A stretch of DNA of 64,000 nt, taken from Chloroflexota bacterium (GTDB lineage: Bacteria; Chloroflexota; UBA11872). The DNA lies in contig JAJDZD010000006.1 in assembly GCA_022824865.1 (NCBI GenBank), positions 1 to 64,000 of the forward strand. Reading direction: 5' to 3'. Positions 35,558 to 44,842 of this stretch are shown piece after piece (position 1 is the stretch's first letter; each line of letters begins with the position of its first letter). The translations under genes and the position numbers were made by a program. The notes beneath the pieces are model-generated. The model worked only from the letters and a program-made list of their open reading frames with translations. It had not been told where the DNA came from and made no database searches.

Positions 35558-38500
35558 TCAGGTTCGGGCCAGGCGAACCTTTACGGGAACACCGTTCAGG
35601 GTCGGGGCGGCCTGGGCGGCGCTCTCCGGTGGCTCGCCTTCGTTGACCGCCACGGCCAGGACCTCGGCGGCGATTTCTGACTCGTGCGCGGCCAGGGTTT
35701 CGTGCAGCGCCGCTGGGCCGTCGAGCCAGAGGTGGATACGGTCGGAGACTTTCAGGCCGGTGTCGCGGCGGAGGCCCTGGGTGGCGTGGACGAGTTCGCG
35801 GGCCAGGCCTTCGCGGGCCAGTTCGTCGTCGATGTCGGTGGCGATGGCGACGATGACGCCGTCCTGCTCAGCCACGCCGAAGCCTTCCTTGGGTGTGCGG
35901 CGAACGTCCAGATCACCCGGCTCCAGCGTCTCGGTCACTCCGTCAACCTCGATGTGGAGTGAACCGAGCTCGTCCAACTCGCGCACGGCTGCCGGTGCGT
36001 CAAGCGCGTCCAGCACGGCGGCGACCTGGCGGACCTGGCGGCCGAAGCGTGGGCCGAGCGCGCGGTAGTTCGGACGAACCTGGTAGTCCACCAGTTCGTG
36101 CTCGGAGGTCATGCGCCGAAGTTCCTTGACGTTCAATTCGTCGAGGACGTGCGATTGCAGCGCCGTCACGGCCTCCCAATCGGCGTCGTCGGCGACCCGC
36201 ACCAGGCCCGAGCGCAGCGGCTGCCGCAGCTTCACGTTGGCGCTGTTGCGGGCGGCGCGGCCGGCGCGGACGACCTGCTGGGCCAAGGCCATGGCCGCGT
36301 CCAGATCGGGGTCGCGGAGCGCGTCGTCGGCCTCGGGCCAGTCGGTGAGGTGGACGCTGGTGGGGGCGTCGGGATCGGCTCGCCTCACCAGGTTCTGGTA
36401 GATGTCATCGGTCCAGAAGGGCATGACCGGGGCCAGCAGGCGGACCAGGCTGGTCAGCAGCTCGTAGAGCGTCTGGTAGGCGGCCTGCTTGTCGTCGTCG
36501 GAGTCGGACTTCCAGTAGCGGCGGCGCCCGCGGCGCACGTACCAGTTGGACAGCTCCTCGATGAATTCCTGGGCGGTCTGCACGCCGCGATGGACGAGGT
36601 AGTCGTCCATCGCGGCGGTCATGGTGTCGATGAGGCCTTGCAGGCGTGAGAGCGCCCAGCGGTCCAGGTCGGGACGCTCGGCCACGGGGATGCGTGGCGC
36701 GGTGGGGTCGAAGCCGTCGAGGCGCGCGTAGGTCACGAAGAACGAGTAGACGTTCCAGAGCGTGAGCATGCGGCGCTTGACCTCGGTGGCCGGGCCGTAG
36801 CCGAAGTTGATGTTGTAGAGCGGGTTGTGCCCGGCGTACAGCCAGCGCATCACGTCCGCGCCCATGCGCTCGGCAGCCTCGCCGAAGTCGATGGCGTTGC
36901 CCCAACTCTTGTGCATCGCGCGGCCGGTCTCGTCGTTGAGCTTCTCGTAGACGAAGACCGACTGGTAGGGCGACTGGTTCCGGATGGTGACGCTCATGAA
37001 GAGCATGGAGTAGAACCACAGCCGGATCTGCTCGCGCATCTCGGTAATGAAGTCCGCCGGGTACCAGTTCTCGAATTCCTCGCTGTTTTCCAGGTAGCCC
37101 AACGTCGAGAAGGGCACGATGCCGGCGTCCAGCCAGGCGTCGCCGACGGCGTCGATGCGCTGCGTGGGCGCCTCGCAGGACTCGCAGCGGATCGTCACGC
37201 GGTCAATCCAGGGGCGATGCAGTTCGCGCAACTGGTCCATGCCCTCGACGGCGCGCTCTTCAAGGTGCGCCTTGGACCCGATCACGGTCAGATGCCCGCA
37301 GGATTGGCAGGGATAGAAGGGCAGCGGCAGGCCCCAGTAGCGGCGGCGGGAGATGTTCCAGTCGCCCATGTTGCGCAGCCAGTCGGCCATGCGCGCGCCG
37401 GCGTACTCGGGCGTCCAGTTGACGGTGGCCGCGGCGTCCAGCATCGGCTGGCGGACTTCATCCGCGCGGATGAACCACTCGTCGTCCACCCGGAACACCA
37501 GTTCTTCCTGGCAGCGCCAGCAGTGGGGGTAGCGGTGGGTGTAGGTGTGGTGGCGATGGAGCAGGCCGCGTTTGCGCAGGTCGGCGACCACGTCGTCGGC
37601 CACCTCGCGGGCATCGCGGCCGGTCAGCCAGTCGTAGCCGGCGGTGTAGGCGCCGTTCTCGTCGATGGGCACCAGCACTTCGAGGCCCAGGTCCTGGCCA
37701 AGGCGGAAGTCTTCCTCACCGGCACCCGGCGCGATATGCACGACGCCGGTGCCTTCGTCGGCGCCAACGTCCGTCCAGGGGATGACGCGGTGTGTCAGGC
37801 CATGCACGGCCGGCAGGTCGTCGAAGGGTCCGTCGTAGGTCAGGTCCAGGAGGTCGGCGCCCTGGTGCCTGGCAACGACGTCGGCATCTTTGCCAAAGAC
37901 CTCTGATATGGCGGCTTCGGCCAGGAGATAGCGGCCCTCGTCCGCCGCCACCTCGACGTAGGTCAGGTCGGGATGAACCGCCGCCGCCACGTTGGCCGCC
38001 AGGGTCCAGGGCGTGGTGGTCCAGATCAGCAGCCAGGTATCGGGACGTCCGTGGATGGGCAGGCGCACGTAGACGGCGTCGTGCTCGACCTCTTCGTAGG
38101 TGTCGATCAACTCGTGCTGCGAGAGCGCCGTACCGCAGCGGGCGCACCAGGGCATGGCGCGCTGCGCCGCCGCGATCCAGCCGCGCTCGTTGCAACGCCG
38201 CAGGAAGTGCCAGATGTGCTCGATGTTGGTGTCGGAGTGGGTGAAGTAGGAGTCGTCCCAGTCCATCCACTGCCCCAGGCGAACGGACTGCTGCGTCTGC
38301 ACGCCCGAGAACTTCTCCACGCGCTCGCGGCAGGCGTCGGCGAAGGCCTCCAGGCCGAATTCCTCGATGTCGCGCTTGGAGTTGAAGCCCAGGTCCTTCT
38401 CGACCTCCACCTCCAGCCACAGCCCCTGGCAGTCGAAGCCGTTCTGGTAGCGCTGGTGGTAGCCGCGCATGGCGCGGTAACGCTGGTAGACGTCCTTGTA

Positions 38501-38728
38501 GGTGCGGCCCCAGGCGTGATGCACGCCCATCGGGTTGTTGGCGGTGATCGGGCCGTCGAAGAACGACCAGCGGGGGCCGTCGGCGTTCTTCTCGCGCAGC
38601 CGATTGAAGGTGTCCTCCGCGGCCCAGAAGTCCAGCATCCGGCGTTCCATGGACGGGAAGTCCAGTTCGTCCGGCAGCGGTTCGAAGGCAGAGTTGGGCT
38701 TGGCAAGACTTGGGGTGTCGTCACTCAT
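35558..38728 (-). CDS. ileS: Isoleucyl-tRNA synthetase
   Basis: PMGVHHAWGRTYKDVYQRYRAMRGYHQRYQNGFDCQGLWLEVEVEKDLG; WTTTPWTLAANVA; KMSKS-like MHKSWGNAID; about 1056 aa. Confidence 0.96.
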   Translation of the reverse strand: MSDDTPSLAKPNSAFEPLPDELDFPSMERRMLDFWAAEDTFNRLREKNADGPRWSFFDGPITANNPMGVHHAWGRTYKDVYQRYRAMRGYHQRYQNGFDCQGLWLEVEVEKDLGFNSKRDIEEFGLEAFADACRERVEKFSGVQTQQSVRLGQWMDWDDSYFTHSDTNIEHIWHFLRRCNERGWIAAAQRAMPWCARCGTALSQHELIDTYEEVEHDAVYVRLPIHGRPDTWLLIWTTTPWTLAANVAAAVHPDLTYVEVAADEGRYLLAEAAISEVFGKDADVVARHQGADLLDLTYDGPFDDLPAVHGLTHRVIPWTDVGADEGTGVVHIAPGAGEEDFRLGQDLGLEVLVPIDENGAYTAGYDWLTGRDAREVADDVVADLRKRGLLHRHHTYTHRYPHCWRCQEELVFRVDDEWFIRADEVRQPMLDAAATVNWTPEYAGARMADWLRNMGDWNISRRRYWGLPLPFYPCQSCGHLTVIGSKAHLEERAVEGMDQLRELHRPWIDRVTIRCESCEAPTQRIDAVGDAWLDAGIVPFSTLGYLENSEEFENWYPADFITEMREQIRLWFYSMLFMSVTIRNQSPYQSVFVYEKLNDETGRAMHKSWGNAIDFGEAAERMGADVMRWLYAGHNPLYNINFGYGPATEVKRRMLTLWNVYSFFVTYARLDGFDPTAPRIPVAERPDLDRWALSRLQGLIDTMTAAMDDYLVHRGVQTAQEFIEELSNWYVRRGRRRYWKSDSDDDKQAAYQTLYELLTSLVRLLAPVMPFWTDDIYQNLVRRADPDAPTSVHLTDWPEADDALRDPDLDAAMALAQQVVRAGRAARNSANVKLRQPLRSGLVRVADDADWEAVTALQSHVLDELNVKELRRMTSEHELVDYQVRPNYRALGPRFGRQVRQVAAVLDALDAPAAVRELDELGSLHIEVDGVTETLEPGDLDVRRTPKEGFGVAEQDGVIVAIATDIDDELAREGLARELVHATQGLRRDTGLKVSDRIHLWLDGPAALHETLAAHESEIAAEVLAVAVNEGEPPESAAQAAPTLNGVPVKVRLART

Positions 38729-38732
38729 TGCG

Positions 38733-39455
38733 TCAGTCCGTAAGCGCGATTTCGAGGCGGCGGTTGATGCGCCCCTTGTTGGCGGCGTTGATGATTTCGA
38801 CGCGGCCGACCTCGCTGGTATTGGCGACGTGCGTGCCGCCGTCGGCCTGGCGGTCCAGCCCTTCGATTTCCACGATGCGGATGTTGGCGATGTGGGCCGG
38901 TACCAGGTTGACGTGGGTGCGGATCAGGTCGGGCAGTTCCAGGGCTTCGGCGCGGGGCAGTTCGTAGGCGCGCACGGGCCGGGCGGCGGCCAGTTCGGCA
39001 TTCAGGCGCTCCTCGATCTCGTCGCGCACGTCGTTGATGCGGATGCCTTCCAGCGAGAAATCCATGCGGGCCTTGGCGCCGTCGTCGTAGATGTGGCTGC
39101 CGGTCACGTCCGCCTGCCAGCCGGTCCAGACCACGCCGGAGAGGGCGTGGAGGGCGGTGTGCAGGCGCATGAAGGCGTACCGCAAGTCCCAGTCCAGGTG
39201 ACCGGTGACGGCGGTTCCAACCGGCGGCGCTTCGCCTTCCAGCCGGTGGACGATGTCGCCGCCCTGGCGGCGCACGGCGGTTACCGGCCAGACCTGGCCG
39301 TGGTCGCGCAGTTCGCCGACGTCGCTGGGCTGCCCGCCGCCGTGCGGATAGAAGGCCGTACGGTCCAGCGCGACCCCGTCCGGCCGCGCGGCCGTAACCG
39401 TGGCCTCGAAATCGCGCAGGTAGCTGTCGGCGTAGAACAGTGCCTCGGTTGCCAT
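38733..39455 (-). CDS. alaX: Alanyl-tRNA editing protein (AlaX-like)
   Basis: DRTAFYPHGGGQPSDVGEL, RLHTALHALSGVV, RIVEIEGLDRQADGGTHVANTSEVG. Confidence 0.92.
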   Translation of the reverse strand: MATEALFYADSYLRDFEATVTAARPDGVALDRTAFYPHGGGQPSDVGELRDHGQVWPVTAVRRQGGDIVHRLEGEAPPVGTAVTGHLDWDLRYAFMRLHTALHALSGVVWTGWQADVTGSHIYDDGAKARMDFSLEGIRINDVRDEIEERLNAELAAARPVRAYELPRAEALELPDLIRTHVNLVPAHIANIRIVEIEGLDRQADGGTHVANTSEVGRVEIINAANKGRINRRLEIALTD

Positions 39456-39470
39456 GTCGCTCCAACAACG

Positions 39471-39745
39471 AAAAAACCCGTCCCCAACGGGACGGGTCAG
39501 ATAACCCGCGGTACCACCCGCGTTGCGCGGTCACCAGGACCGCGCCGCTCGCCCGGCACGCGCCGCGAGGCGGATGCCGTTGCGCCGATCACAGAGCGCA
39601 ACTCCGTCCGGTTCTACCAGCCTTCAAGGGCCTTCGACCGGCGGCTCGGGAAGGATGTTCCAGCGGGACCCTGACCGCCCGGCTTCCACCGTCCCAGGCT
39701 CGCTGCGGCGGGCCGCCCGCCAAACGCGTTTCCGTCAACGCCTTT
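39471..39745 (-). promoter_or_regulatory. T-box riboswitch leader upstream of alaX-ileS, with intrinsic terminator at 39471-39497
   Basis: Minus strand carries GCGGGTGGTACCGCGGGTT (T-box antiterminator element, plus coords about 39503-39521), then terminator ACCCGTCCC-GTTG-GGGACGGGTTTTTT. A stem-I-like GGACGGTGGAAGCCGGGCGG...GGAACATCC lies upstream. The 5' boundary is approximate. Confidence 0.9.
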
Positions 39746-39867
39746 GCTACAGGGATGGAGTGTCGCCGCCGACTTTGCGACGGTCAAGACTTTGAGCAGT
39801 GGCTGGTGGTCAGTGACTCGTGAAGAGGCCGGCCACCAGTCACCAACCACTGACCATCGTTCGCTGG

Positions 39868-40779
39868 CTATTCGCCCTTTGCGCCCGCAATGTCGCGGCG
39901 TTGGAAGATCCAGAAGGACAGGCAGTTGAGGATCACGATGTAGGCCAGCGAGACCAGAAATCCCCGGAGGGCTTCCGCCTGCGCGGCGACGGCTGCGGCA
40001 GTGCCAAGCGACGAGTCGTCGCCGATACCGATGGAAGCCAACTGCGCCTCCGTGCTTCCCAGCCAGTCATCGATTGCCCAACTCATGACGAAACCCGAAA
40101 CCCGCTCGAACCACTCAAAACCCGTGAGGCTCTCGAACACGATGCTCTCGACGACGGCGTAGCCAAGCGACAGCCCGACGGCTAAACGAGTGGATCTCGT
40201 AAGGACCGCAAAAAGTGTCGCCAAGGCGATCCAGGGAAACAGCCCGTAGACGACCTTCGCAAACGTGCGAATCAACTCGCCCCACGCCGCGGAGGCGGCT
40301 ATCCCTCGGCCACCCTCCAAGGTCACGTAAGCGACTTGGGAGCTAAGCGTCACCGAGAGAGTCCCAACTAGCGTTGCGCCGGCGCCCAACAGCGCGACAA
40401 GTATGAGCTTTGCAGCCAAGAACAGCCAACGCGTGTCGCTTACTCGTCGCACGGGGCGCGTGGTGCCCCAGCCGTACCCGGTTGCCGTTACCGGGGCGGT
40501 AAGGATGATGATGAGAATCGCCACGAAGCCGTGAGAGGCCAGAAGGCCGAAAACCGCGCTGTTCGGGAGGGCCAGAACTTCCGCGGGGACAGCACCCACG
40601 ATCCCCGTGCTGGGGTCAACACCAAGCGTTATCTCGTCGCCGGCACGATAAGAGGCGTATGAGACCCAGAACGTGAACTGCATCAGCATCACGTTGACCA
40701 AAAGAAGAATCCAGGGCAACCGGCGGCGGCGAAGCTTGTACCACTCCCAGCGGGTGAGCGCCAAGACTTCAGCAGTCAA
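39868..40779 (-). CDS. ABC-2-type permease, paralog 4
   Basis: LTRWEWYKLRRRRLPWILLL...YGWGTTRPV...FWIFQRRDIAGAKGE. Confidence 0.88.
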   Translation of the reverse strand: MTAEVLALTRWEWYKLRRRRLPWILLLVNVMLMQFTFWVSYASYRAGDEITLGVDPSTGIVGAVPAEVLALPNSAVFGLLASHGFVAILIIILTAPVTATGYGWGTTRPVRRVSDTRWLFLAAKLILVALLGAGATLVGTLSVTLSSQVAYVTLEGGRGIAASAAWGELIRTFAKVVYGLFPWIALATLFAVLTRSTRLAVGLSLGYAVVESIVFESLTGFEWFERVSGFVMSWAIDDWLGSTEAQLASIGIGDDSSLGTAAAVAAQAEALRGFLVSLAYIVILNCLSFWIFQRRDIAGAKGE

Positions 40780-40862
40780 ATGGGCTCCTACTGTTCCTCA
40801 ACCATGGCGTGCAGAAGTTAGCGCACCGCAGTTGGCGGGGCCGAAATTTCCCCGATGGACCG

Positions 40863-41765
40863 CTACTCGCCCTTGGCGCCGGCGATGTCGCGGCGTTGGA
40901 AGATCCAGAAGGACAGGGCGCTGAGGATCACGATGTAGGCCAGCGAGACCAGGAAGCCCTGCAGGGCTTCGGGTTGCATGGCGAGGACCGCGGCTTCGCC
41001 AAACGATTCGTCGCCGCCTCCTGCGAAGAGCGCGCCTCCGTCCGTGCCCAGCCAGCCGCCGACCGCCTGCCCGAGGATGTAGCCGGAGAAGCGCTCGAAC
41101 CAGTCGAAGTTGGCCAGGATGCTGATCACGATGCCCTCGGCCACGGCGTAGCCGAGCGCCAACCCGATGGCCGTGCCGGAGGAGGTCGTCAGGACGGCGA
41201 GAAACACCCCAAGCGCAACGTACGGCAGCAACCCAAAGATGGCCTTACCGAACGTGCGCCCCACCTCGACCCATTCCGCCGACTCGGCAAGCCAACTGCC
41301 GCCTTCCAACGTCAGCGAGGCGATGAAGCTGCTCAGCGCCATGCTGAGGGCCCCTACGATCAGCGCGCCAACGCCCAGAAGCGCGACGAGCAGCAGCTTG
41401 GATGCCAGCAATTGCCAGCGTCCGGCGCCGCGCGTCAGCACCGTGCGCACCGTGCCCCAGCCGTACTCGGTGCCGGTGAGCGAGGCGGCCAGGATCATGA
41501 TGAGGATGATTGTGAATCCATGCGAGATCGCGAGCCCGATCACCGCGTTGTTGGGAAAGGCCAGGAGTTCCAGGAAGGCTCCACTGACGCTGGCGGCGCC
41601 GCCGTCGCCCAGCGTCACCTCGTCGCCGACGCGGAACAAGGCGTAGGCGCTCCAGAACGTGATCTGCAACAGCAGCACGCTGACGAACAGCAGGATCCAG
41701 GGCATCCGCCGGCGGCGCAGCTTGAACCACTCCCAGCGCGTGAGCGACAGCACCTCGCCAATCAT
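40863..41765 (-). CDS. ABC-2-type permease, paralog 3
   Basis: MIGEVLSLTRWEWFKLRRRRMPWILL...TGTEYGWGTVRTVLTRGAGRWQLLASKLLLVALLG...FWIFQRRDIAGAKGE. Confidence 0.9.
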   Translation of the reverse strand: MIGEVLSLTRWEWFKLRRRRMPWILLFVSVLLLQITFWSAYALFRVGDEVTLGDGGAASVSGAFLELLAFPNNAVIGLAISHGFTIILIMILAASLTGTEYGWGTVRTVLTRGAGRWQLLASKLLLVALLGVGALIVGALSMALSSFIASLTLEGGSWLAESAEWVEVGRTFGKAIFGLLPYVALGVFLAVLTTSSGTAIGLALGYAVAEGIVISILANFDWFERFSGYILGQAVGGWLGTDGGALFAGGGDESFGEAAVLAMQPEALQGFLVSLAYIVILSALSFWIFQRRDIAGAKGE

Positions 41766-41851
41766 TTGGAATGCTCCTCGTGTCTTTCGGTTACCGACAG
41801 GCCGTGCGGCGACCGAAGCCTCGGCATCGTCGTGGTTTCGCGCATCGGTCG

Positions 41852-42700
41852 TTACTCGCCCTTGGCGCCGGCGATGTCGCGGCGCTGGAACAGCCAAATG
41901 GCTGTGCCGCCCAGGACAAGCATGTATCCCAGCAGAACGATGAACGACTGGGCGGCGTCCGGCAATTCAGCCGGGTAGGAAAACGTCATGCCGCCGGGAA
42001 GTCCCATCCACCCGTAGCTCGCGGGCCCGATGAGGAATTCGGCCACGCGCTCGAACCAGTCGAAGTTGAACAGGACACCGACCAGGATCGACTCGACGAG
42101 GTAGTAGCCCAGGGCTATCCCGATGGCGGCGCCGGTCGATGACGTCAACACCGCCACGAACGCGGCCAGAGCGATGTAGGGAAGCAGCCCAAACACGGCC
42201 TTGCCGCACCACTTCACGACTTCGATCCAATCGGCGGATTCGGCCAGCCACGCTCCGTCGCCCAGCGTCAGCATCGCGACCGCGCTGCCGACGGTCCAAC
42301 CGGCGGTCCCAACGAAAAGTGCGGCCGCCCCCAGTAGGGCGAGCAGCAGGAGCTTGGACATCAGGAACGGCCAGCGCCCCGTTCCTCGGGTCACGACGGT
42401 CCGCAAGGACCCCCAGCCGTATTCGGTTCCGACCAGCGACGCGGCCAGGATCATGATGAGAACGATCCCGTACACCTGCGACACCAGCAGGCCGCCAACC
42501 ACGTTGTTGGGGAAGAGCAGGAACGTGTCGTCGGCGCCGCGGACGGCCTGCTCGGTCTCGGATCCAAACGTCCCCGAAACGCTGCCCCAGAGCGACAGTT
42601 GCGGCAGGGCCGTGATGATTGCCAGCAGAACCCACGGCATCCAGCGGCGGCGGAGCTTGAACCACTCCCAGCGGGTGAGCGACAGGACCTCGTTAATCAT
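41852..42700 (-). CDS. ABC-2-type permease, paralog 2
   Basis: MINEVLSLTRWEWFKLRRRWMPWVLL...EYGWGSLRTVVTRGTGRWPFLMSKLLLLALLG...WLFQRRDIAGAKGE. Confidence 0.9.
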   Translation of the reverse strand: MINEVLSLTRWEWFKLRRRWMPWVLLAIITALPQLSLWGSVSGTFGSETEQAVRGADDTFLLFPNNVVGGLLVSQVYGIVLIMILAASLVGTEYGWGSLRTVVTRGTGRWPFLMSKLLLLALLGAAALFVGTAGWTVGSAVAMLTLGDGAWLAESADWIEVVKWCGKAVFGLLPYIALAAFVAVLTSSTGAAIGIALGYYLVESILVGVLFNFDWFERVAEFLIGPASYGWMGLPGGMTFSYPAELPDAAQSFIVLLGYMLVLGGTAIWLFQRRDIAGAKGE

Positions 42701-42786
42701 TTGGGCTGTTCCTCGCTTTTCCCGGCTGCCGAATGGCCGTGGGGTGATCGAGTCCTTCGCGTCGTCTTAGTTTCGTGCATCGGTCG

Positions 42787-43668
42787 CTACTCGCCCTTGG
42801 CCCCGGCCACTTCGCGGCGCTGGAATACCCAGACGGCCGCGCCGGACAGCACGACCACATAGCCCGCCAGGACGAAGAAGGACTGCGTCGCGTCCGGCAG
42901 CGATCCCGAACCGAACGACACGCCGCCGGCCGAGCTTTCCATCCAGCCGCTGACGGCCTGACCCAGGATGAAGATGTCGATGCGTTCAAACCAGTCGAAC
43001 GGCATCAGCACGCCGAGCAGGATCGACTCGGCAAAGTAGTAGCCCAGCGAAATGCCGATGGCGGCGCCCGTGGATGAGGTCACGACCGCCGCGAACACGG
43101 CGAGCGCAATGTACGGCAGCATGCCGTAGACGGCCTTGCCGAACCCGATGCCGAGGCCGGACCAATCGGCGGAGGCCGCGATCCAGTTGGTATCCAGCGT
43201 CGTAAGGGCGATCACGCTGCTGACGCCCAGCGCGGCGGTGGCGACGATCAGCGCCCCGACGCTCAACCCGGTCAGCAGCAACAGCTTCGAGGCCAGCAAC
43301 GGCCAGCGCCCGGTGCCCTTGGTCAGCACGGTGCGCAGGGCGCCCCAGCCGTATTCGCTTCCGATCAGGGACGCGGCCAGGATCATCACCAGGATTCCCG
43401 CGGTCCCGCGCCCGGCGATGAGGCCGTTGGCGAGGCTGGTCGGAAAGGCGAACATCTCGAGGAACTGGTCGCTGGTCGAAACGGTGACGTCGCTCGACCC
43501 TCCGCCTTCGCTTACCGTCACCTCGCTGCCGTTGCGGAACAAGACGTAGGTGACCCAGAAGTTGACCTGTACCAGGAGCGCGGTGATGGCCAGGAGAATC
43601 CAGGGCATCCAGCGGTGACGGAGCTTGTACCACTCCCAGCGGGTGAGGGACAGCACATCGGCGATCAT
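42787..43668 (-). CDS. ABC-2-type permease, paralog 1
   Basis: MIADVLSLTRWEWYKLRHRWMPWILL...EYGWGALRTVLTKGTGRWPLLASKLLLL...VFQRREVAGAKGE. Confidence 0.9.
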   Translation of the reverse strand: MIADVLSLTRWEWYKLRHRWMPWILLAITALLVQVNFWVTYVLFRNGSEVTVSEGGGSSDVTVSTSDQFLEMFAFPTSLANGLIAGRGTAGILVMILAASLIGSEYGWGALRTVLTKGTGRWPLLASKLLLLTGLSVGALIVATAALGVSSVIALTTLDTNWIAASADWSGLGIGFGKAVYGMLPYIALAVFAAVVTSSTGAAIGISLGYYFAESILLGVLMPFDWFERIDIFILGQAVSGWMESSAGGVSFGSGSLPDATQSFFVLAGYVVVLSGAAVWVFQRREVAGAKGE

Positions 43669-44579
43669 TCGGACCGTTCTCCGTTCTCGCCGGTGATGTC
43701 CAGGAAGTACTGCTCCAGCGAGACCTGGAGCGGCGCGATTTCCGTGACGTAGACCTCGGACTTGCTCAGCAGGGCGGTCAACTCGGACGAGCGCTCGTGC
43801 GCGATCGTCACCACCAGCGCGTCGTCCTCGGCGCTGGCGGCCTCCACCTCGTCCGACGCCGTCAGGATGGTCAAAGCCTTGGCGTCATCGGTGGTGCGCA
43901 GCCGCACCTGCTCCTGCGGACGCAGTAGCTCGGCCACGTCGCCCTGCACCACCAGGCGCCCCCTGGCAATGATGGCCACGCTGTCGCAGACCTGCTCAAC
44001 CTCGTTGAGCAGATGGCTGGAGAGCAGGATCGTGCGGCCTTCGCGCCCGAGATCGCGAATCAGGTCGCGAACTTCGGCCATGCCGGCGGGATCCATGCCG
44101 TTGGTGGGCTCGTCCAGCAGCAGCAGTTCGGGATCGCCCAGCAGGGCGTAGGCCAGGCCCAGCCGCTGCTTCATGCCGAGCGAGTAGGTCTTGAAGGCGT
44201 CGTTCGCCCGCCCGGCCAGCCCCACGAGTTCCAGCAACCGATCCAGTTCGCGGGGGTCGTTGCGACCCATGACACCCTGGAAGTAGGCCAGATTGCGGCG
44301 GCCCGAGAGGTAGGGGTAAAACGCCGGCGTCTCCACGATCGCGCCGATGCGGCGCAGGGCGTCCCGGCCGCCGCCGCTAGTTCCCAGCAGGCTGAAACTG
44401 CCGGACGTGGGCCGAACCAGTCCGAGCAGCATGCCCATCACGGTGGTCTTGCCCGCGCCGTTGGGGCCGAGCAGGCCGAACACGTGGCCGCGCGGCACCT
44501 GCAGCGAGAGCCGGTCCACGGCCAGCACGCGGCCGTAGCGCTTGGTGAGCGCCCTAGTCTCAATCACGGTGTCGGTCAT
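43665..44579 (-). CDS. ABC transporter ATP-binding protein (CcmA/drug-export type)
   Basis: LLGPNGAGKTTVMGMLLGLV, YSLGMKQRLGLAYALLGDPELLLLDEPTNGMDP. Internal start MTDTVIETRALTKRYG preferred. Confidence 0.96.
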   Translation of the reverse strand: MTDTVIETRALTKRYGRVLAVDRLSLQVPRGHVFGLLGPNGAGKTTVMGMLLGLVRPTSGSFSLLGTSGGGRDALRRIGAIVETPAFYPYLSGRRNLAYFQGVMGRNDPRELDRLLELVGLAGRANDAFKTYSLGMKQRLGLAYALLGDPELLLLDEPTNGMDPAGMAEVRDLIRDLGREGRTILLSSHLLNEVEQVCDSVAIIARGRLVVQGDVAELLRPQEQVRLRTTDDAKALTILTASDEVEAASAEDDALVVTIAHERSSELTALLSKSEVYVTEIAPLQVSLEQYFLDITGENGERSE

Positions 44580-44842
44580 GGCCGAGGTCTCCTGGGCAAG
44601 CTGCGCATCTGGCGCTCCTTGTGCGGCGTTCACGCGGCTCACTGTAGGCGGAGCCGCGCTATGCGCCATCGCCCGAACGGCGTAATTTCGGACCTGCAAG
44701 TCGGCCGAAAGGACTAGTGCTTCTCTGCGGTGCGCCGACAAGACGCTGGGTGCACCCGCCGGTTGGACGGGAGACGCGACAACGGCGCCGATGGCGCGGA
44801 CCTATCGGCCCGCTAGCTCACCGGCGCCGTTGTGTCAGGAGA

